35,240 nucleotides of DNA. It comes from an uncultured Planctomycetota bacterium. GTDB taxonomy: Bacteria > Planctomycetota > Phycisphaerae > UBA1845 > Fen-1342. The stretch spans positions 1 to 35,240 of the forward strand of contig CAADGL010000005.1 in the NCBI GenBank assembly GCA_900696525.1, in the 5' to 3' direction. How positions within the stretch are numbered: position 1 is the first letter of the stretch; every line of letters begins with the position of its first letter. Shown one piece after another: positions 26,481 to 34,754 of this stretch. The translations under genes and the position numbers were made by a program. Under the pieces are notes generated by a model. That model was not told the origin of the DNA. It worked only from the letters and a program-made list of their open reading frames with translations, and made no database searches.

Positions 26481-27056
26481 ATGAGCCGATCTCCACAGCC
26501 GGACGCGACGCGCTGCCTTGAACAGCTCCGGGCGGGGCACGGGTCGGCGGCGGACCGCCTCATGCCGCTGGTCTACGGCGAGCTGCGCGCCCTGGCCCAG
26601 AACCTGCTGGCGCAGGAGCGCCGCGACCACTCGTTGCAGGCGACGGCGGTCGTTCACGAGGCCTACCTGCGGCTGGTGGACCAGACTCGGGCCGAATGGC
26701 AGGACCGCGTGCACTTCTTCGCCGTCGCCGCCGCCATGCTCCGCCGCGTGCTCGTCGATCATGCCCGCGCGAAGCGCGCCGAGAAGCGCGGCGGCGGGGC
26801 GGCGCGCATGACGCTGGCCGAAAGCGCCGAGATCGGCGGCCGCGGCAAGAGCGGGATCGACCTGGTCGAGCTCGACGACGCGGTTCGGCAGCTCGCCGCG
26901 CTGAACGAGCGGCAGGCGCGCGTGGTCGAGCTGCGTTTCTTCGCCGGGCTGAGCGTCGAGGAGACCGCGCAGGCGCTCGATGTCTCGCCGCGCACGGTCG
27001 AGCAGGACTGGCGGTTCGCCCGCGCGTGGCTGCTGGCCCGCTTCGCCCAAGGGTGA
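26481..27056 (+). CDS. ECF-type RNA polymerase sigma factor (planctomycete kinase-linked group)
   Basis: The protein has 191 residues from ATG 26481, with GGAAAG six bases upstream. Region 2 spans about 15-95 (LMPLVYGELRALAQNLL, HEAYLRLVDQ, FFAVAAAMLRRVLVDHAR) and region 4 about 132-185 (LNERQARVVELRFFAGLSVE followed by ETAQALDVSPRTVEQDW), with a helix-turn-helix. The text fits the group of planctomycete sigma factors usually encoded next to Ser/Thr kinases, and here the kinase gene starts six bases after the stop. No anti-sigma factor is encoded nearby, so activity may be set by the kinase or by the leader hairpin. Confidence 0.92.
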   Translation: MSRSPQPDATRCLEQLRAGHGSAADRLMPLVYGELRALAQNLLAQERRDHSLQATAVVHEAYLRLVDQTRAEWQDRVHFFAVAAAMLRRVLVDHARAKRAEKRGGGAARMTLAESAEIGGRGKSGIDLVELDDAVRQLAALNERQARVVELRFFAGLSVEETAQALDVSPRTVEQDWRFARAWLLARFAQG

Positions 27057-27062
27057 ACCCTC

Positions 27063-29384
27063 ATGAGCTCCGAGCGTCACGAACGCGTGCACGCGGTCTT
27101 CCGCGCCGTCTGCGACCTGACGAACGCCGCGCGCGACCGTCACCTCGACGATCTGTGTGCCGGGGACGATGCGCTGCGCGAGGACGTGCGCCGGCTGCTA
27201 GCGCAGGATCGGGCGGAGTCCGACTTTCTTGCGCTCGGGCCGCTCAGCGTCAGCGGACTGGCGGCCTCGCCGAATCGCGCCGCCGCCCCGCCCGAGCACA
27301 TCGGCCGCTACCGCGTGCTGCGGACGCTGGGCGAAGGGGGCATGGGCGTTGTGTATCTCGCGGAGCAGGAGAACCCGCGCCGGCAGGTGGCGCTGAAGCT
27401 GTTGCGCACGGGAACGACCACGCGGGCGCGCCTGGAGCGCTTCCGCCTCGAGGCCCAGGTCCTGGCGCGGCTCCAGCATCCCGGCATCGCCCAGGTCTAC
27501 GAGGCCGGAGCGGCCGACTGCGCCGGCGGCCCGCAGCCCTTCTTCGCGATGGAGTACGTCGAGGGACGGCCGCTGATCGACCACGCCGCCGAGCAGCGGC
27601 TCGACGTGCGCGCCCGCCTGCGACTGATCGCGCAGATCGCCCTGGCCGTGCACCACGCGCATCAGAAAGGCGTCATCCACCGCGATCTCAAGCCCGCCAA
27701 CATCCTCGTCACCGACGCCGGACTCGCCAAGGTGCTCGACTTCGGAGTGGCCCGCGCCACCGACGCCGACGTCCAGACCGCCACCCTGCACACCAGCGCC
27801 GGCGAACTGCTCGGCACCGTTCCGTACATGAGCCCCGAGCAGGCCGGCGGCGACCCGAACGAGATCGACACGCGCACCGACGTCTACGCCTTGGGCGTCC
27901 TGGCCTACGAGCTGCTCACCGGCCGGCTGCCGCATGACGTCCGCCGGCGGACCCTGCCGGAGGCGCTGCGGATGATCCGTGACGAGCCGCCCGCGCGCCT
28001 GTCGTCGGTGCAGCCGCGCCTGCGCGGCGACGTGGAGCACATCGTCGCCAAGGCGCTGGAGAAAGACCGGCGGCTGCGCTACCCATCCGCCGCCGCCCTG
28101 GCCGAGGACATCGAGCGGCACCTGCGCAGCGATCCGATCATGGCCCGCCCGCCGAACGTCGTGTATCAGATGCGGAAGTTTGCCGGCCGACACCGGGGGC
28201 TGGTGACGAGCCTGGGGCTGATCTTCGTACTGCTGGTCGGCGCGGTGGCGGTGACGAGCCGGCAGGCCGGGCTGCTGGCCCGGCAGCGCGACGAAGCCCG
28301 CGAGGCCCAGCGGGCCGTCGAACGGACCGGCCGCGAGAAAGACGCGGCTCTGGCCGAGGCCCGCAAGGCGGCGCGCGTCTCCGACGCGACCAGCGGTTTC
28401 CTCGCCGACCTGCTGAAGCTCGCCTCGCCCAACGTCGGCCGCCACGACATCACCGTCGTCGAGGCCCTCGACATCGCCGCCGGGCGCGTCGAGGAGAAAC
28501 TGGCCGATGAGCCGGAGGTCGCGGCGGCCGTGCGCCAACGGCTGTCAGCGACGTACCACGCGCTGGGCCGGCTGGAATCGTCCGTCGAGCAGGCGCGCCT
28601 GTCACTGACGGATCTCGAATCCGCCCCGGACGCCCCGCCGATGATGCGCGTCCAGGCCTACGCCGCGATGGCGCTGGCGCTGCACGACCAGGGCAAGATC
28701 GACGAGGCGGTGGCCGTGACCGGGAAAGCGGTGGCCCTGGCGCGCGAGACGCTGCCGCCCGAGGAGCCGCAGCGCCTGACGCTGATGACGACCCACGGGG
28801 CGCTGCTGTACGCGCTCCAGAGATTCGAGGAGGCCGAGGCGATCATGCGCGAGACGCTGGAGCTTCAGGAGCGCGTCTTCGGCCCCGGCCACGCCAGCAC
28901 GCTCGCCACGCTCAACAACCTGGCGAACGTCACCGAGCAGCTCGGACGCGCCGAAGAGGGCGAGCGGCTGCTGCGCCGCTGCATGGAACTGCACCGCGAG
29001 AACGTCGGCGATCGCCACCCCAACACCATCGCCACGATCTATAACTACGGCAGCACGCTGCGGGAGCTCGGCCGGCTCGACGAGGCCGAAGCCCTGCTCC
29101 GCGAGTGCGTCGCCCTCGGCCGCCAGCACCTCCCCACGCGCCATTGGCTCGCCGGCAGCCATCGCGGCGGCTACGGCGACCTGCTGCGCGAGATGGGCCG
29201 CTACGAAGAGGCCGAGCCGCTCCTGCTCGACAGCTTCCACATCCTGAGCGGCGAACTCGGCGACGCGCACGAGCGGACGCGCCGCGCCGCGCAGCGCCTG
29301 GTCGCGCTCTACGAAGGCTGGCAGAAAGCCGACGCGGCGGCCGAGTGGCGCGGGCGGATCCAGGCCCCCGTGCCGCAACCGTAG
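27063..29384 (+). CDS. Membrane Ser/Thr protein kinase with C-terminal TPR repeats
   Basis: The protein has 773 residues. A short N-terminal helical domain (1-75) has the usual planctomycete form. The kinase domain spans about 83-350: glycine loop LGEGGMGVVYLA (89-100), Lys112, catalytic HRDLKPAN with Asp208, DFG with Asp226, and GTVPYMSPEQAGG with a PEQ activation-segment end. One membrane helix lies near 378-400 (LVTSLGLIFVLLVGAVAVTS), then a coiled coil and about six TPR units of roughly 42 residues to the end, predicted outside the cytoplasm. A Ser/Thr kinase with all catalytic residues is expected to be active. The TPR part should sense or bind partners in the periplasm. It is cotranscribed with the ECF sigma gene. 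Confidence 0.93.
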   Translation: MSSERHERVHAVFRAVCDLTNAARDRHLDDLCAGDDALREDVRRLLAQDRAESDFLALGPLSVSGLAASPNRAAAPPEHIGRYRVLRTLGEGGMGVVYLAEQENPRRQVALKLLRTGTTTRARLERFRLEAQVLARLQHPGIAQVYEAGAADCAGGPQPFFAMEYVEGRPLIDHAAEQRLDVRARLRLIAQIALAVHHAHQKGVIHRDLKPANILVTDAGLAKVLDFGVARATDADVQTATLHTSAGELLGTVPYMSPEQAGGDPNEIDTRTDVYALGVLAYELLTGRLPHDVRRRTLPEALRMIRDEPPARLSSVQPRLRGDVEHIVAKALEKDRRLRYPSAAALAEDIERHLRSDPIMARPPNVVYQMRKFAGRHRGLVTSLGLIFVLLVGAVAVTSRQAGLLARQRDEAREAQRAVERTGREKDAALAEARKAARVSDATSGFLADLLKLASPNVGRHDITVVEALDIAAGRVEEKLADEPEVAAAVRQRLSATYHALGRLESSVEQARLSLTDLESAPDAPPMMRVQAYAAMALALHDQGKIDEAVAVTGKAVALARETLPPEEPQRLTLMTTHGALLYALQRFEEAEAIMRETLELQERVFGPGHASTLATLNNLANVTEQLGRAEEGERLLRRCMELHRENVGDRHPNTIATIYNYGSTLRELGRLDEAEALLRECVALGRQHLPTRHWLAGSHRGGYGDLLREMGRYEEAEPLLLDSFHILSGELGDAHERTRRAAQRLVALYEGWQKADAAAEWRGRIQAPVPQP

Positions 29385-29514
29385 CGCCTGGAGTTTCCTG
29401 GAGTCCGGGCCGCGCTTGCATTCGACCGCGCCCGTGTCAGGGCGACCGAGAGCCCGTCGTTCTGCGGTCAACAGACGACGGCGGCCGATTCTCTCATGAG
29501 GCCCGCGAGTTCAC

Positions 29515-29647
29515 GCTAGTGTAGTGCGTCGCAGAAATGTGACGGTATCACGATGGGTGGAGCGGGCATCTGGCCCGCTCGGGCGGGCTGGAAGCCCGCC
29601 CCACCCTGCATAGGGACAGGCAGTTATTTGCGAGGCACTACACTAGC
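29515..29647. repeat. MITE-like palindromic element with 19-bp inverted ends
   Basis: GCTAGTGTAGTGCGTCGCA at 29515-29533 matches the reverse complement of 29629-29647 at 18 of 19 positions. The ends enclose about 95 bases with a three-armed palindrome and no coding capacity. The right end overlaps the pilT stop codon (29645-29643), and nothing else is coded between the kinase stop (29384) and pilT. The form fits a small non-autonomous transposon or a dispersed repeat that now serves as a transcript end. Only one copy is visible here, so mobility is inferred. Confidence 0.6.
29555..29606. repeat. Three-way-junction palindrome inside the element
   Basis: GGGTG (29555-29559) pairs with CACCC (29602-29606). 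Inside, AGCGGGC/GCCCGCT (7 bp, loop ATCTG, 29561-29579) and GGGCGGGC/GCCCGCCC (8 bp, loop TGGAA, 29581-29601) form two adjacent perfect hairpins. The two hairpins resemble each other, suggesting duplication of a REP-like unit. Confidence 0.6.
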
Positions 29648-30827
29648 TCAGGATCGACGCCACCGGCGTGCGGATGCCCTTGAGCGCCATCTTCAGCTCG
29701 TCCTTGTTCGGCGCGGCCTCGTAAGCCGTCGCGTGGTCGATGAATCCCGTGTCCACGAGCCGCCGGAGGTGCTCCGTGAAATCGACCATGCCGTCGGCGT
29801 AGCTGGAGCGGATGACGTTGATGATCTCGTTGTCGCGCTCCTCGCGGATGAGCTTGCGGATCGAGGCGTTGCTGATCATGACCTCGATCGTGGGCACGAT
29901 CGGCGTGTCGGGGTGGCAGCTCTTGATGAGCTTCTGGCAGATCACGCTCTTGAGGTTGAACTCCAGCGCCTGGCGCATGGCGCGCCGCTCGTGCGAAGGG
30001 AAGAGGTCGAGAATGCGCGAGATGGTCTGCGCGGCGCTGCTGGCGTGGATCGTGCCGAAGACCAGGTGGCCGGTCTCGGCCGCGTGAACCGCCGCCGAGA
30101 AGGTCTCCAGGTCGCGCATCTCGCCCACGAGCACGATGTCCGGGTCTTCGCGCATGAGGTACTTGAGCGCGTCGTGGAAGCTGGGCACGTCGATGCCGAC
30201 CTCGCGCTGGTTGATGCGCGCCTTCTTGTCCGTGAACAGGTACTCGATCGGATCCTCGATCGTCACGATGTGCACCTGCTCGCGCTCGTTGATCCAGTCG
30301 ATCATCGCCGCGATCGTCGTGCTCTTGCCCGAGCCCGTCACCCCCGCCAGCAGAACCACGCCCTCGCGGAACTCGCAGACCTGCGCCAGCGAGTCCGGCA
30401 GGTAGAGCTGGTCGAATCGCTTGATCTCCCGCGTCACCCGCCGCGCCGCCAGCGACAGCTTGCCCCGCTGCATGAACGCGTTCACGCGAAAACGGTCCGC
30501 GTCGCCCGGCGGGCCGACGTCGTAGGCGAAGTCGATCGCCCCTTTCTCGTCGAAAAGGGCCTTCTTGCGGTCGTCGAGCACCTCCAGCACGCCGTTCAGA
30601 ATCTGCTCGTGCGTCAGCACGCCGCCCGTCAGGTTCCGGATCGCGCCCTTCGAGCGGCCGCCGCCCTGGCCCTTCACTCGCACGGCGGGCGGACAATCCG
30701 CCTTCAGATGCAGGTCCGAGACCTTCATCTTGATGACGGCCTTGAAATACTTGTTCAGGAACGGCTCGTCGCTGGCTCGCGCTGGTTCCGACAGAACGTC
30801 GGGCGCAACCGCTACTGCATCTGCCAT
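29643..30827 (-). CDS. PilT-family twitching-motility ATPase
   Basis: The protein has 394 residues. ATG 30827 follows AGGATGCCCAGCA. The N-terminal PAS-like part (20-135) precedes the RecA-like ATPase: Walker A GVTGSGKSTT (162-171), Asp box TIEDPIEY (189-196), Walker B DIVLVGEMRD (230-239) and His box GTIHASSAAQTISR (258-271). These are the marks of the PilT/PilU retraction ATPases, which depolymerise type IV pili at the inner membrane. The pilin-motor text QREVGID is present. It lies alone with no other pilus assembly gene nearby, although a pseudopilin gene lies about 0.4 kb upstream on the same strand. A PilU role cannot be excluded. Confidence 0.93.
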   Translation of the reverse strand: MADAVAVAPDVLSEPARASDEPFLNKYFKAVIKMKVSDLHLKADCPPAVRVKGQGGGRSKGAIRNLTGGVLTHEQILNGVLEVLDDRKKALFDEKGAIDFAYDVGPPGDADRFRVNAFMQRGKLSLAARRVTREIKRFDQLYLPDSLAQVCEFREGVVLLAGVTGSGKSTTIAAMIDWINEREQVHIVTIEDPIEYLFTDKKARINQREVGIDVPSFHDALKYLMREDPDIVLVGEMRDLETFSAAVHAAETGHLVFGTIHASSAAQTISRILDLFPSHERRAMRQALEFNLKSVICQKLIKSCHPDTPIVPTIEVMISNASIRKLIREERDNEIINVIRSSYADGMVDFTEHLRRLVDTGFIDHATAYEAAPNKDELKMALKGIRTPVASILS

Positions 30828-30982
30828 TGCTGGGCATCCTCGCTGGCTGTCGGTGTGTCTCTATGGCGGGTCTTGATGCGCTGGCTCGCCCGTTGCGCTC
30901 GTCCGCCCCGCGAACACACCGCCCCCGCCCGCCGGCTGCCTCCGGCTGGCCGAACGAACTACGGTGCGTTCGATCACCCCAG

Positions 30983-31012
30983 AGTCTAGCACGCCGTCGC
31001 CGGTCCTGTCAC
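30983..31012 (-). promoter_or_regulatory. Candidate promoter of the PilT-type gene
   Basis: On the minus strand GTGACA (31012-31007), an 18-base spacer, then TAGACT (30988-30983) with TG one base upstream (extended -10). It lies about 155 bases before the pilT ATG. The rest of the pilT-tRNA spacer (30828-31142) holds only GC-rich repeats and the tRNA promoter. Confidence 0.4.
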
Positions 31013-31065
31013 GCCAATTTCGCCGCGTACCCAAAGCGCGGCCGAGTGCGGCCCCCTCCGCGCGT

Positions 31066-31093
31066 TTTACAGTCGGGTGCGCCCCGCTATACT
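31066..31093 (+). promoter_or_regulatory. Promoter of the tRNA gene
   Basis: TTTACA (31066-31071), 16-base spacer, TATACT (31088-31093), about 50 bases before the tRNA. Matches are 5 of 6 at both boxes. Confidence 0.5.
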
Positions 31094-31142
31094 CCGGTGC
31101 TCATGTCGCGGCCCGGGCCGGACGCCGGCCGCGACTCGCCGC

Positions 31143-31216
31143 GGTGGCGTAGCTCAGCTGGCTAGAGCATGGGATTCATAACCCCAAGGTCGCCGGTTCG
31201 AGCCCGGCCGCCACCA
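31143..31216 (+). tRNA. tRNA-Met (CAT anticodon)
   Basis: The cloverleaf is complete: acceptor GGTGGCG/CGCCACC, D arm GCTC-GAGC, anticodon arm TGGGA-TTCATAA-CCCCA with an A-C mismatch next to the loop, T arm GCCGG-TTCGAGC-CCGGC, discriminator A. CCA is not encoded. The 7-bp fully paired acceptor argues against the initiator, whose first pair is usually mismatched. The elongator form is likelier; tRNA-Ile2 with a modified C34 also has a CAT anticodon and cannot be excluded. Confidence 0.93.
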
Positions 31217-31238
31217 GTTCGCCTTCTGGCCGTTCGTT

Positions 31239-32279
31239 TCAGTGCCGCAGGTTGTCCTGGGCGCCGATGAAGGGCCACCAGCGCCAGCGTTCATCCGGCT
31301 GACCGTAGTACGGGGCGTTCCAGAGCGGGTCGTAGGGGTTGGCGGACCAGATGCGGGCCCCGGGAGTGGGCCACAGGTCGAAGCGCCAGGTCGGCCCGCG
31401 CGAGATGAGATCCCAGTTCCGGCCGACCCCCATCCCTTCCTCGCCGACCTGCTGCCCGACCGTCTGGTGCCCCGTGGCGCGCGTCGGACGGGCGGCCCCG
31501 TCGCAGAACACGAGGTTGTCGACCATGAAACGCCCGTGCCAGCCGCGGGCGACCACCGGGTCCGGGTTGGGCACGCCGTTGTCCTGGCCGACCATGTTGA
31601 AGAAGGTCGGCTCGCCGAACGCGACGACCCGCGCCGGATCAACGATCGACGAGAGCTTGTGTCCCCACGGCCCGATCGCGAAGGCGCCGTCATACCACAG
31701 GCCCGACGGCGGATAGATGCCGTACAGGCTCGCGCGGTAGCTGTTGCCGATTGTGTTGTACAGCGGGCGATCCGCGTTCTCGATCGGCGAATCGTCGATC
31801 TGCAACGACGCGGGATAGCCCCGGTCCGACGGGCAGTGGAACGTCCGGTACGCCGGTCCGTCGCGCGACGGGGCGTTCCCCAGCACGTAGCGATTGAGTG
31901 GTCGCGTTTCCGCCGCGTAGGCGCTGCTGCTGTCCAGCCAGGTCGGCCCCTGGTCGGTCAGGAAGGGTTCCGTGGCCGAGCGCCCGCCGGCCGAGAACCA
32001 GTTGACCGTGCGCCGCATCCAGTAGTCCTTCGGCGACAGCACCGTCTTCATCATGTGGTGGATCGGGATCAGCAACTCGCGCCGCTGCTCTCCGGCATAG
32101 GCTTGAGACGCCGTTCCGATCTGCCGCAGGTTCGCCAGGCAGTAGGCCCGCCGCGCCTGCTCACGAGCGGTGCGCACCGCCGGCACGAGGATCGCCAGCA
32201 GCAGCGCGATGATCGCAATCACGATCAGCAGCTCCGTGATGGTGAACCCGTCACGGACGCGCATGACTCTCCGGTTCAT
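31239..32279 (-). CDS. Type IV pilin-like (pseudopilin) secreted protein with class III signal
   Basis: The protein has 346 residues from ATG 32279; ATG 32264, five codons in, has GGAG close upstream and is nearly as likely. The prepilin signal is [20 protein letters not shown], with cleavage after Gly11 and the conserved Glu at position 5 of the mature part. The rest is a large globular domain with [19 protein letters not shown] and WDLISRG; a short H-x-D-x-x-x-F type motif as in planctomycete DUF1559 proteins is only partly visible. Planctomycetes carry many such pilin-like proteins with type II/IV secretion machinery; the function of this one is unknown. It follows the zinc-ribbon gene by 62 bases and ends 22 bases from the tRNA on the other strand. 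Confidence 0.85.
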   Translation of the reverse strand: MNRRVMRVRDGFTITELLIVIAIIALLLAILVPAVRTAREQARRAYCLANLRQIGTASQAYAGEQRRELLIPIHHMMKTVLSPKDYWMRRTVNWFSAGGRSATEPFLTDQGPTWLDSSSAYAAETRPLNRYVLGNAPSRDGPAYRTFHCPSDRGYPASLQIDDSPIENADRPLYNTIGNSYRASLYGIYPPSGLWYDGAFAIGPWGHKLSSIVDPARVVAFGEPTFFNMVGQDNGVPNPDPVVARGWHGRFMVDNLVFCDGAARPTRATGHQTVGQQVGEEGMGVGRNWDLISRGPTWRFDLWPTPGARIWSANPYDPLWNAPYYGQPDERWRWWPFIGAQDNLRH

Positions 32280-32341
32280 AGCCGCGACTCCACACAAACG
32301 CCCCGCGGGGCCCCTGTGCTCGTCGCTCGACGGCCTCTGCC

Positions 32342-32719
32342 TCAGAAGCCGCCGGGCGGAAGCGACAAGCTCCCGCGCCGGTACCAGCCGGCGGCGAACT
32401 TGCCGCACTTCGGGCACTGCAAGAGCCCGTCCTGGCTCGGCAGCGCCTGTTTCGGGGGAGCCTCGTAGCGGGTGCGCTCCGCGCACGCGTTACAGATCAC
32501 CACGAAGCGCCAACTGTCCTCCGCCTGGCGCGTCCAGGTCACACCCAGCCCGGCCGCGCTCCAGCCGATCGCCACGCCGCTCAGGAGCAGCAGGCAGGCC
32601 AGCGTGGCCGCTGTCGCGCTCAGACGCGGCTGCTTTGCCGAGAGCCTTCGCAGGCGGGCGACGGCGTTGTCGCGCACCCAGCGCAGCCACAACCCCGCGA
32701 TTCCAGCACGGCTCGGCAT
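32342..32719 (-). CDS. Small membrane protein with C-terminal zinc ribbon
   Basis: The protein has 125 residues. A basic N-terminus precedes one membrane helix (about 36-58, [20 protein letters not shown]). The outer or soluble part carries CNAC (Cys76, Cys79) and CPKC (Cys102, Cys105), spaced as in a zinc ribbon, followed by [12 protein letters not shown]. No family is recognised. The gene is directly upstream of the pseudopilin gene on the same strand, and such short zinc-ribbon membrane proteins often accompany planctomycete pilin-like genes, so a shared transcript is likely. A role in pseudopilin handling is a guess. Confidence 0.75.
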   Translation of the reverse strand: MPSRAGIAGLWLRWVRDNAVARLRRLSAKQPRLSATAATLACLLLLSGVAIGWSAAGLGVTWTRQAEDSWRFVVICNACAERTRYEAPPKQALPSQDGLLQCPKCGKFAAGWYRRGSLSLPPGGF

Positions 32720-32841
32720 CGAACGGCCCTCAGACTTGACGCACCGACTCGAGCATTATTGTACCACCCTCGGGACCCTGTCCCGCAAGGGCGCGCCGAT
32801 TTTCCGTAATTGGCTTGCCGGCAAGAGGTTGAACGGGGCAT

Positions 32842-32849
32842 GCTATAAT
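32842..32849 (+). promoter_or_regulatory. Extended -10 promoter touching the queE start
   Basis: TG-C is followed by TATAAT (32844-32849), a perfect extended -10. Only seven bases separate it from the queE ATG at 32857, so a transcript would start at or beside the A of ATG. No Shine-Dalgarno is present. TTGCCG at 32815-32820 is too far (23 bases) to be a standard -35. Confidence 0.5.
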
Positions 32850-32856
32850 CCGCGGC

Positions 32857-33543
32857 ATGGGCTCCGGGCGGCTCAAGGTCAACGAGATCTTCCATTCCAT
32901 CCAGGGCGAGGGAACCCGCGCCGGCGAGCGCTGCGCGTTCGTCCGGCTCACCGGCTGCCACCTGCGTTGCACCTACTGCGACAGCGAATACAGCTTCTAC
33001 GACGGCCGCTGGATGTCGGTTGACGAGATCCTCGCCGCGCTGAGACCCTTCCAATGCCCGCTGGTCGAGGTCACCGGCGGCGAGCCGCTGCTCCAGCCGG
33101 AGGTCTACCCGCTCCTGGCGCGCCTGCTGGCCGAGCACGCAACCGTGATGGTCGAGACTTCCGGCGCGATCTCGATCCAGCAGGTCGATCCGCGGATCGT
33201 GCGCATCGTGGACCTGAAATGCCCGTCGAGCGGCGAGGCCGGCCGAAATCATTGGCCGAACATCGAACTGCTGACCCCGAGGGACGAGGTGAAGTTCGTC
33301 ATCGGCACCCGCGAGGACTACGAATGGTCGCTACGCGTCATCAAGGAGTACGAGCTGCTGCGGCGCTGCCCGGTGCTGATGTCGCCCGTCACCCCCGCGC
33401 GGAACCCGGAGGCGTTCTCGCTCCACAAGGGCGGCCTCGACCCCGCCGAGCTGGCGGCCTGGATCATCGCCGACCGGCTGGACGTCCGGCTGGGCGTGCA
33501 GCTTCACAAGATCGTCTGGCCCGGCGCCACCCGGGGAGTTTGA
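32857..33543 (+). CDS. queE: 7-carboxy-7-deazaguanine synthase (radical SAM)
   Basis: The protein has 228 residues. It converts 6-carboxy-tetrahydropterin to 7-carboxy-7-deazaguanine in the queuosine pathway. N-terminal NEIFHSIQGEGTRAG is diagnostic, and the radical SAM cluster ligands are Cys34, Cys38 and Cys41 in CHLRCTYCDSEY. VTGGEPLLQ binds SAM, and the C-terminal LQLHKIVWPG-type ending appears as VQLHKIVWPGA. Length is normal. It is followed after 95 bases by queD, the preceding step of the same pathway; queC and queF are not in the window. The start has an unusual leaderless layout. Confidence 0.95.
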   Translation: MGSGRLKVNEIFHSIQGEGTRAGERCAFVRLTGCHLRCTYCDSEYSFYDGRWMSVDEILAALRPFQCPLVEVTGGEPLLQPEVYPLLARLLAEHATVMVETSGAISIQQVDPRIVRIVDLKCPSSGEAGRNHWPNIELLTPRDEVKFVIGTREDYEWSLRVIKEYELLRRCPVLMSPVTPARNPEAFSLHKGGLDPAELAAWIIADRLDVRLGVQLHKIVWPGATRGV

Positions 33544-33638
33544 AGACTCCAACCTCGGCAGGGCGCCAGGGCGGCTCAACGCTCATGCCCGGAAGGGGCC
33601 GACTCGCGTACGATGCGCTTCGGCCCGGAGGCGCGTTG

Positions 33639-34001
33639 ATGAAGGTGTCACTGAGCAAGGCGTTCCGATTCGAAGCGGCGCACTGGCTGCCCACGTTCCC
33701 CGAAGGCCACAAGTGCCGCCGGCTGCACGGTCACAGCTTCCAGGTCGAGGTTCACGTCTCTGGAAGTGTCGACCCGGCTCGAGGGTACCTGCTGGACTAC
33801 GGCGACATCAAGCGCGCCTGTGACCCGCTGCGCGAGCAGCTCGACCACCGCTGCCTCAACGACCTGCCGGGGCTCGAGAACCCGACCTCGGAGAACATCG
33901 CCGCCTGGTTATGGCAGCGCCTGCGGCCGAGCCTGCCCCTGCTGTGCAGAATCGTCGTTCACGAGACCTGCACGAGCCGCTGCGAGTTCTGCGGAGAATA
34001 A
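33639..34001 (+). CDS. queD: 6-carboxy-5,6,7,8-tetrahydropterin synthase
   Basis: The protein has 120 residues. ATG 33639 has GGAGG seven bases upstream; an in-frame ATG at 33584 would add 18 residues that are not family-like. It belongs to the 6-pyruvoyl-tetrahydropterin synthase fold. Zinc ligands His15 (FEAAHWL) and His30, His32 (RLHGHSF), and catalytic Cys26 (GHKCRRLHGH) are present, with LLDYGDIK and LDHRCLND downstream and the terminal VHETCTSRCEF. It converts dihydroneopterin triphosphate to CPH4, the QueE substrate. Both genes are on the same strand and almost certainly function together. Confidence 0.95.
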   Translation: MKVSLSKAFRFEAAHWLPTFPEGHKCRRLHGHSFQVEVHVSGSVDPARGYLLDYGDIKRACDPLREQLDHRCLNDLPGLENPTSENIAAWLWQRLRPSLPLLCRIVVHETCTSRCEFCGE

Positions 34002-34027
34002 GCGCCGGCCGCCCCGGGGCGCGGTCG

Positions 34028-34051
34028 GCTGAGCGGCGGCGGCCGCTCAGC
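34028..34051. terminator. Perfect hairpin between convergent genes, overlapping the phoU stop
   Basis: GCTGAGCGGC pairs perfectly with GCCGCTCAGC (10 bp, loop GGCG). The right arm contains the phoU stop codon (TGA at 34049-34047). No T-run. It is likely a bidirectional terminator between queD and phoU. Confidence 0.55.
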
Positions 34052-34754
34052 TCAGCGACGAATCCTCGCGGTGCCGCACGATCGCGCCCGTCGCCAGGAA
34101 GATCACGTCCTCGGCGATGTTGGTCGCGTGGTCGGCGATGCGCTCCAGCGACTTGGCCACGCCCATCAGGTCCACCTGGGCCTGGACCATCTCCGGCGAG
34201 GCGGACGCGTCGGCAACGACACGCCGCGCGATCTGCTGGTACAGCGCGTCGATGGCCGCGTCTTCCCTGAGCACGAGCCGGGCCGCGTCGGCGTCCTCGG
34301 TGTTGTAGGCGTGGATCGCGCTGCGCAGCACGCGCCGCACCGCCGGCACCATGCGCTTCAGCTCCAGGCAGTTCTGCGCCACGGGCTGGAGCTCCAGGTG
34401 CTTGGCGCGCTCCGCGATGTTCACGACGCAGTCCGCGATGCGCTCCAGGTCGTTGTTGACCTTGAGCACGGTGCACAGCAGCCGCAGGTCGCTGCCCACC
34501 GGCTGGTAGAGCGCCATCAGCCGGATCACCTCCGCCTCGACCTCCACCTCCTCGCGGTCGACCTCCTGGTCGCGCGTGACGATGCGCCGGGCAAGCATCT
34601 CGTCGGAGCGAAAAACCGCCTCGCCGGCTTCCTCCAACATGTCCTCAACCATGGCGGCCATGCGCAGCGAGCGCCGCCGCAGGTCGTCGAGCAGGTTGAC
34701 AAAGTGAGCGGTCATTCTGGCACTATCCATCGGCAAGACGGAGTAGGTCTGCAC
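34047..34754 (-). CDS. phoU: PhoU-type phosphate signalling protein
   Basis: The protein has 235 residues. The GTG at 34754 has GGAG at 8-base spacing; the ATG eight codons in has no ribosome site. Two three-helix repeats carry the family metal-binding motifs: ERIADCVVNIAERA in the first and ERIADHATNIAEDVIFLATG in the second. PhoU damps the phosphate response by working with the PhoR kinase and the Pst transporter. No pst or pho gene is in the window, so it is either detached or the partners lie beyond it. A TATTAT box at 34773-34768 lies just upstream and could be its -10, giving a short leader. Confidence 0.92.
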   Translation of the reverse strand: MQTYSVLPMDSARMTAHFVNLLDDLRRRSLRMAAMVEDMLEEAGEAVFRSDEMLARRIVTRDQEVDREEVEVEAEVIRLMALYQPVGSDLRLLCTVLKVNNDLERIADCVVNIAERAKHLELQPVAQNCLELKRMVPAVRRVLRSAIHAYNTEDADAARLVLREDAAIDALYQQIARRVVADASASPEMVQAQVDLMGVAKSLERIADHATNIAEDVIFLATGAIVRHREDSSLS

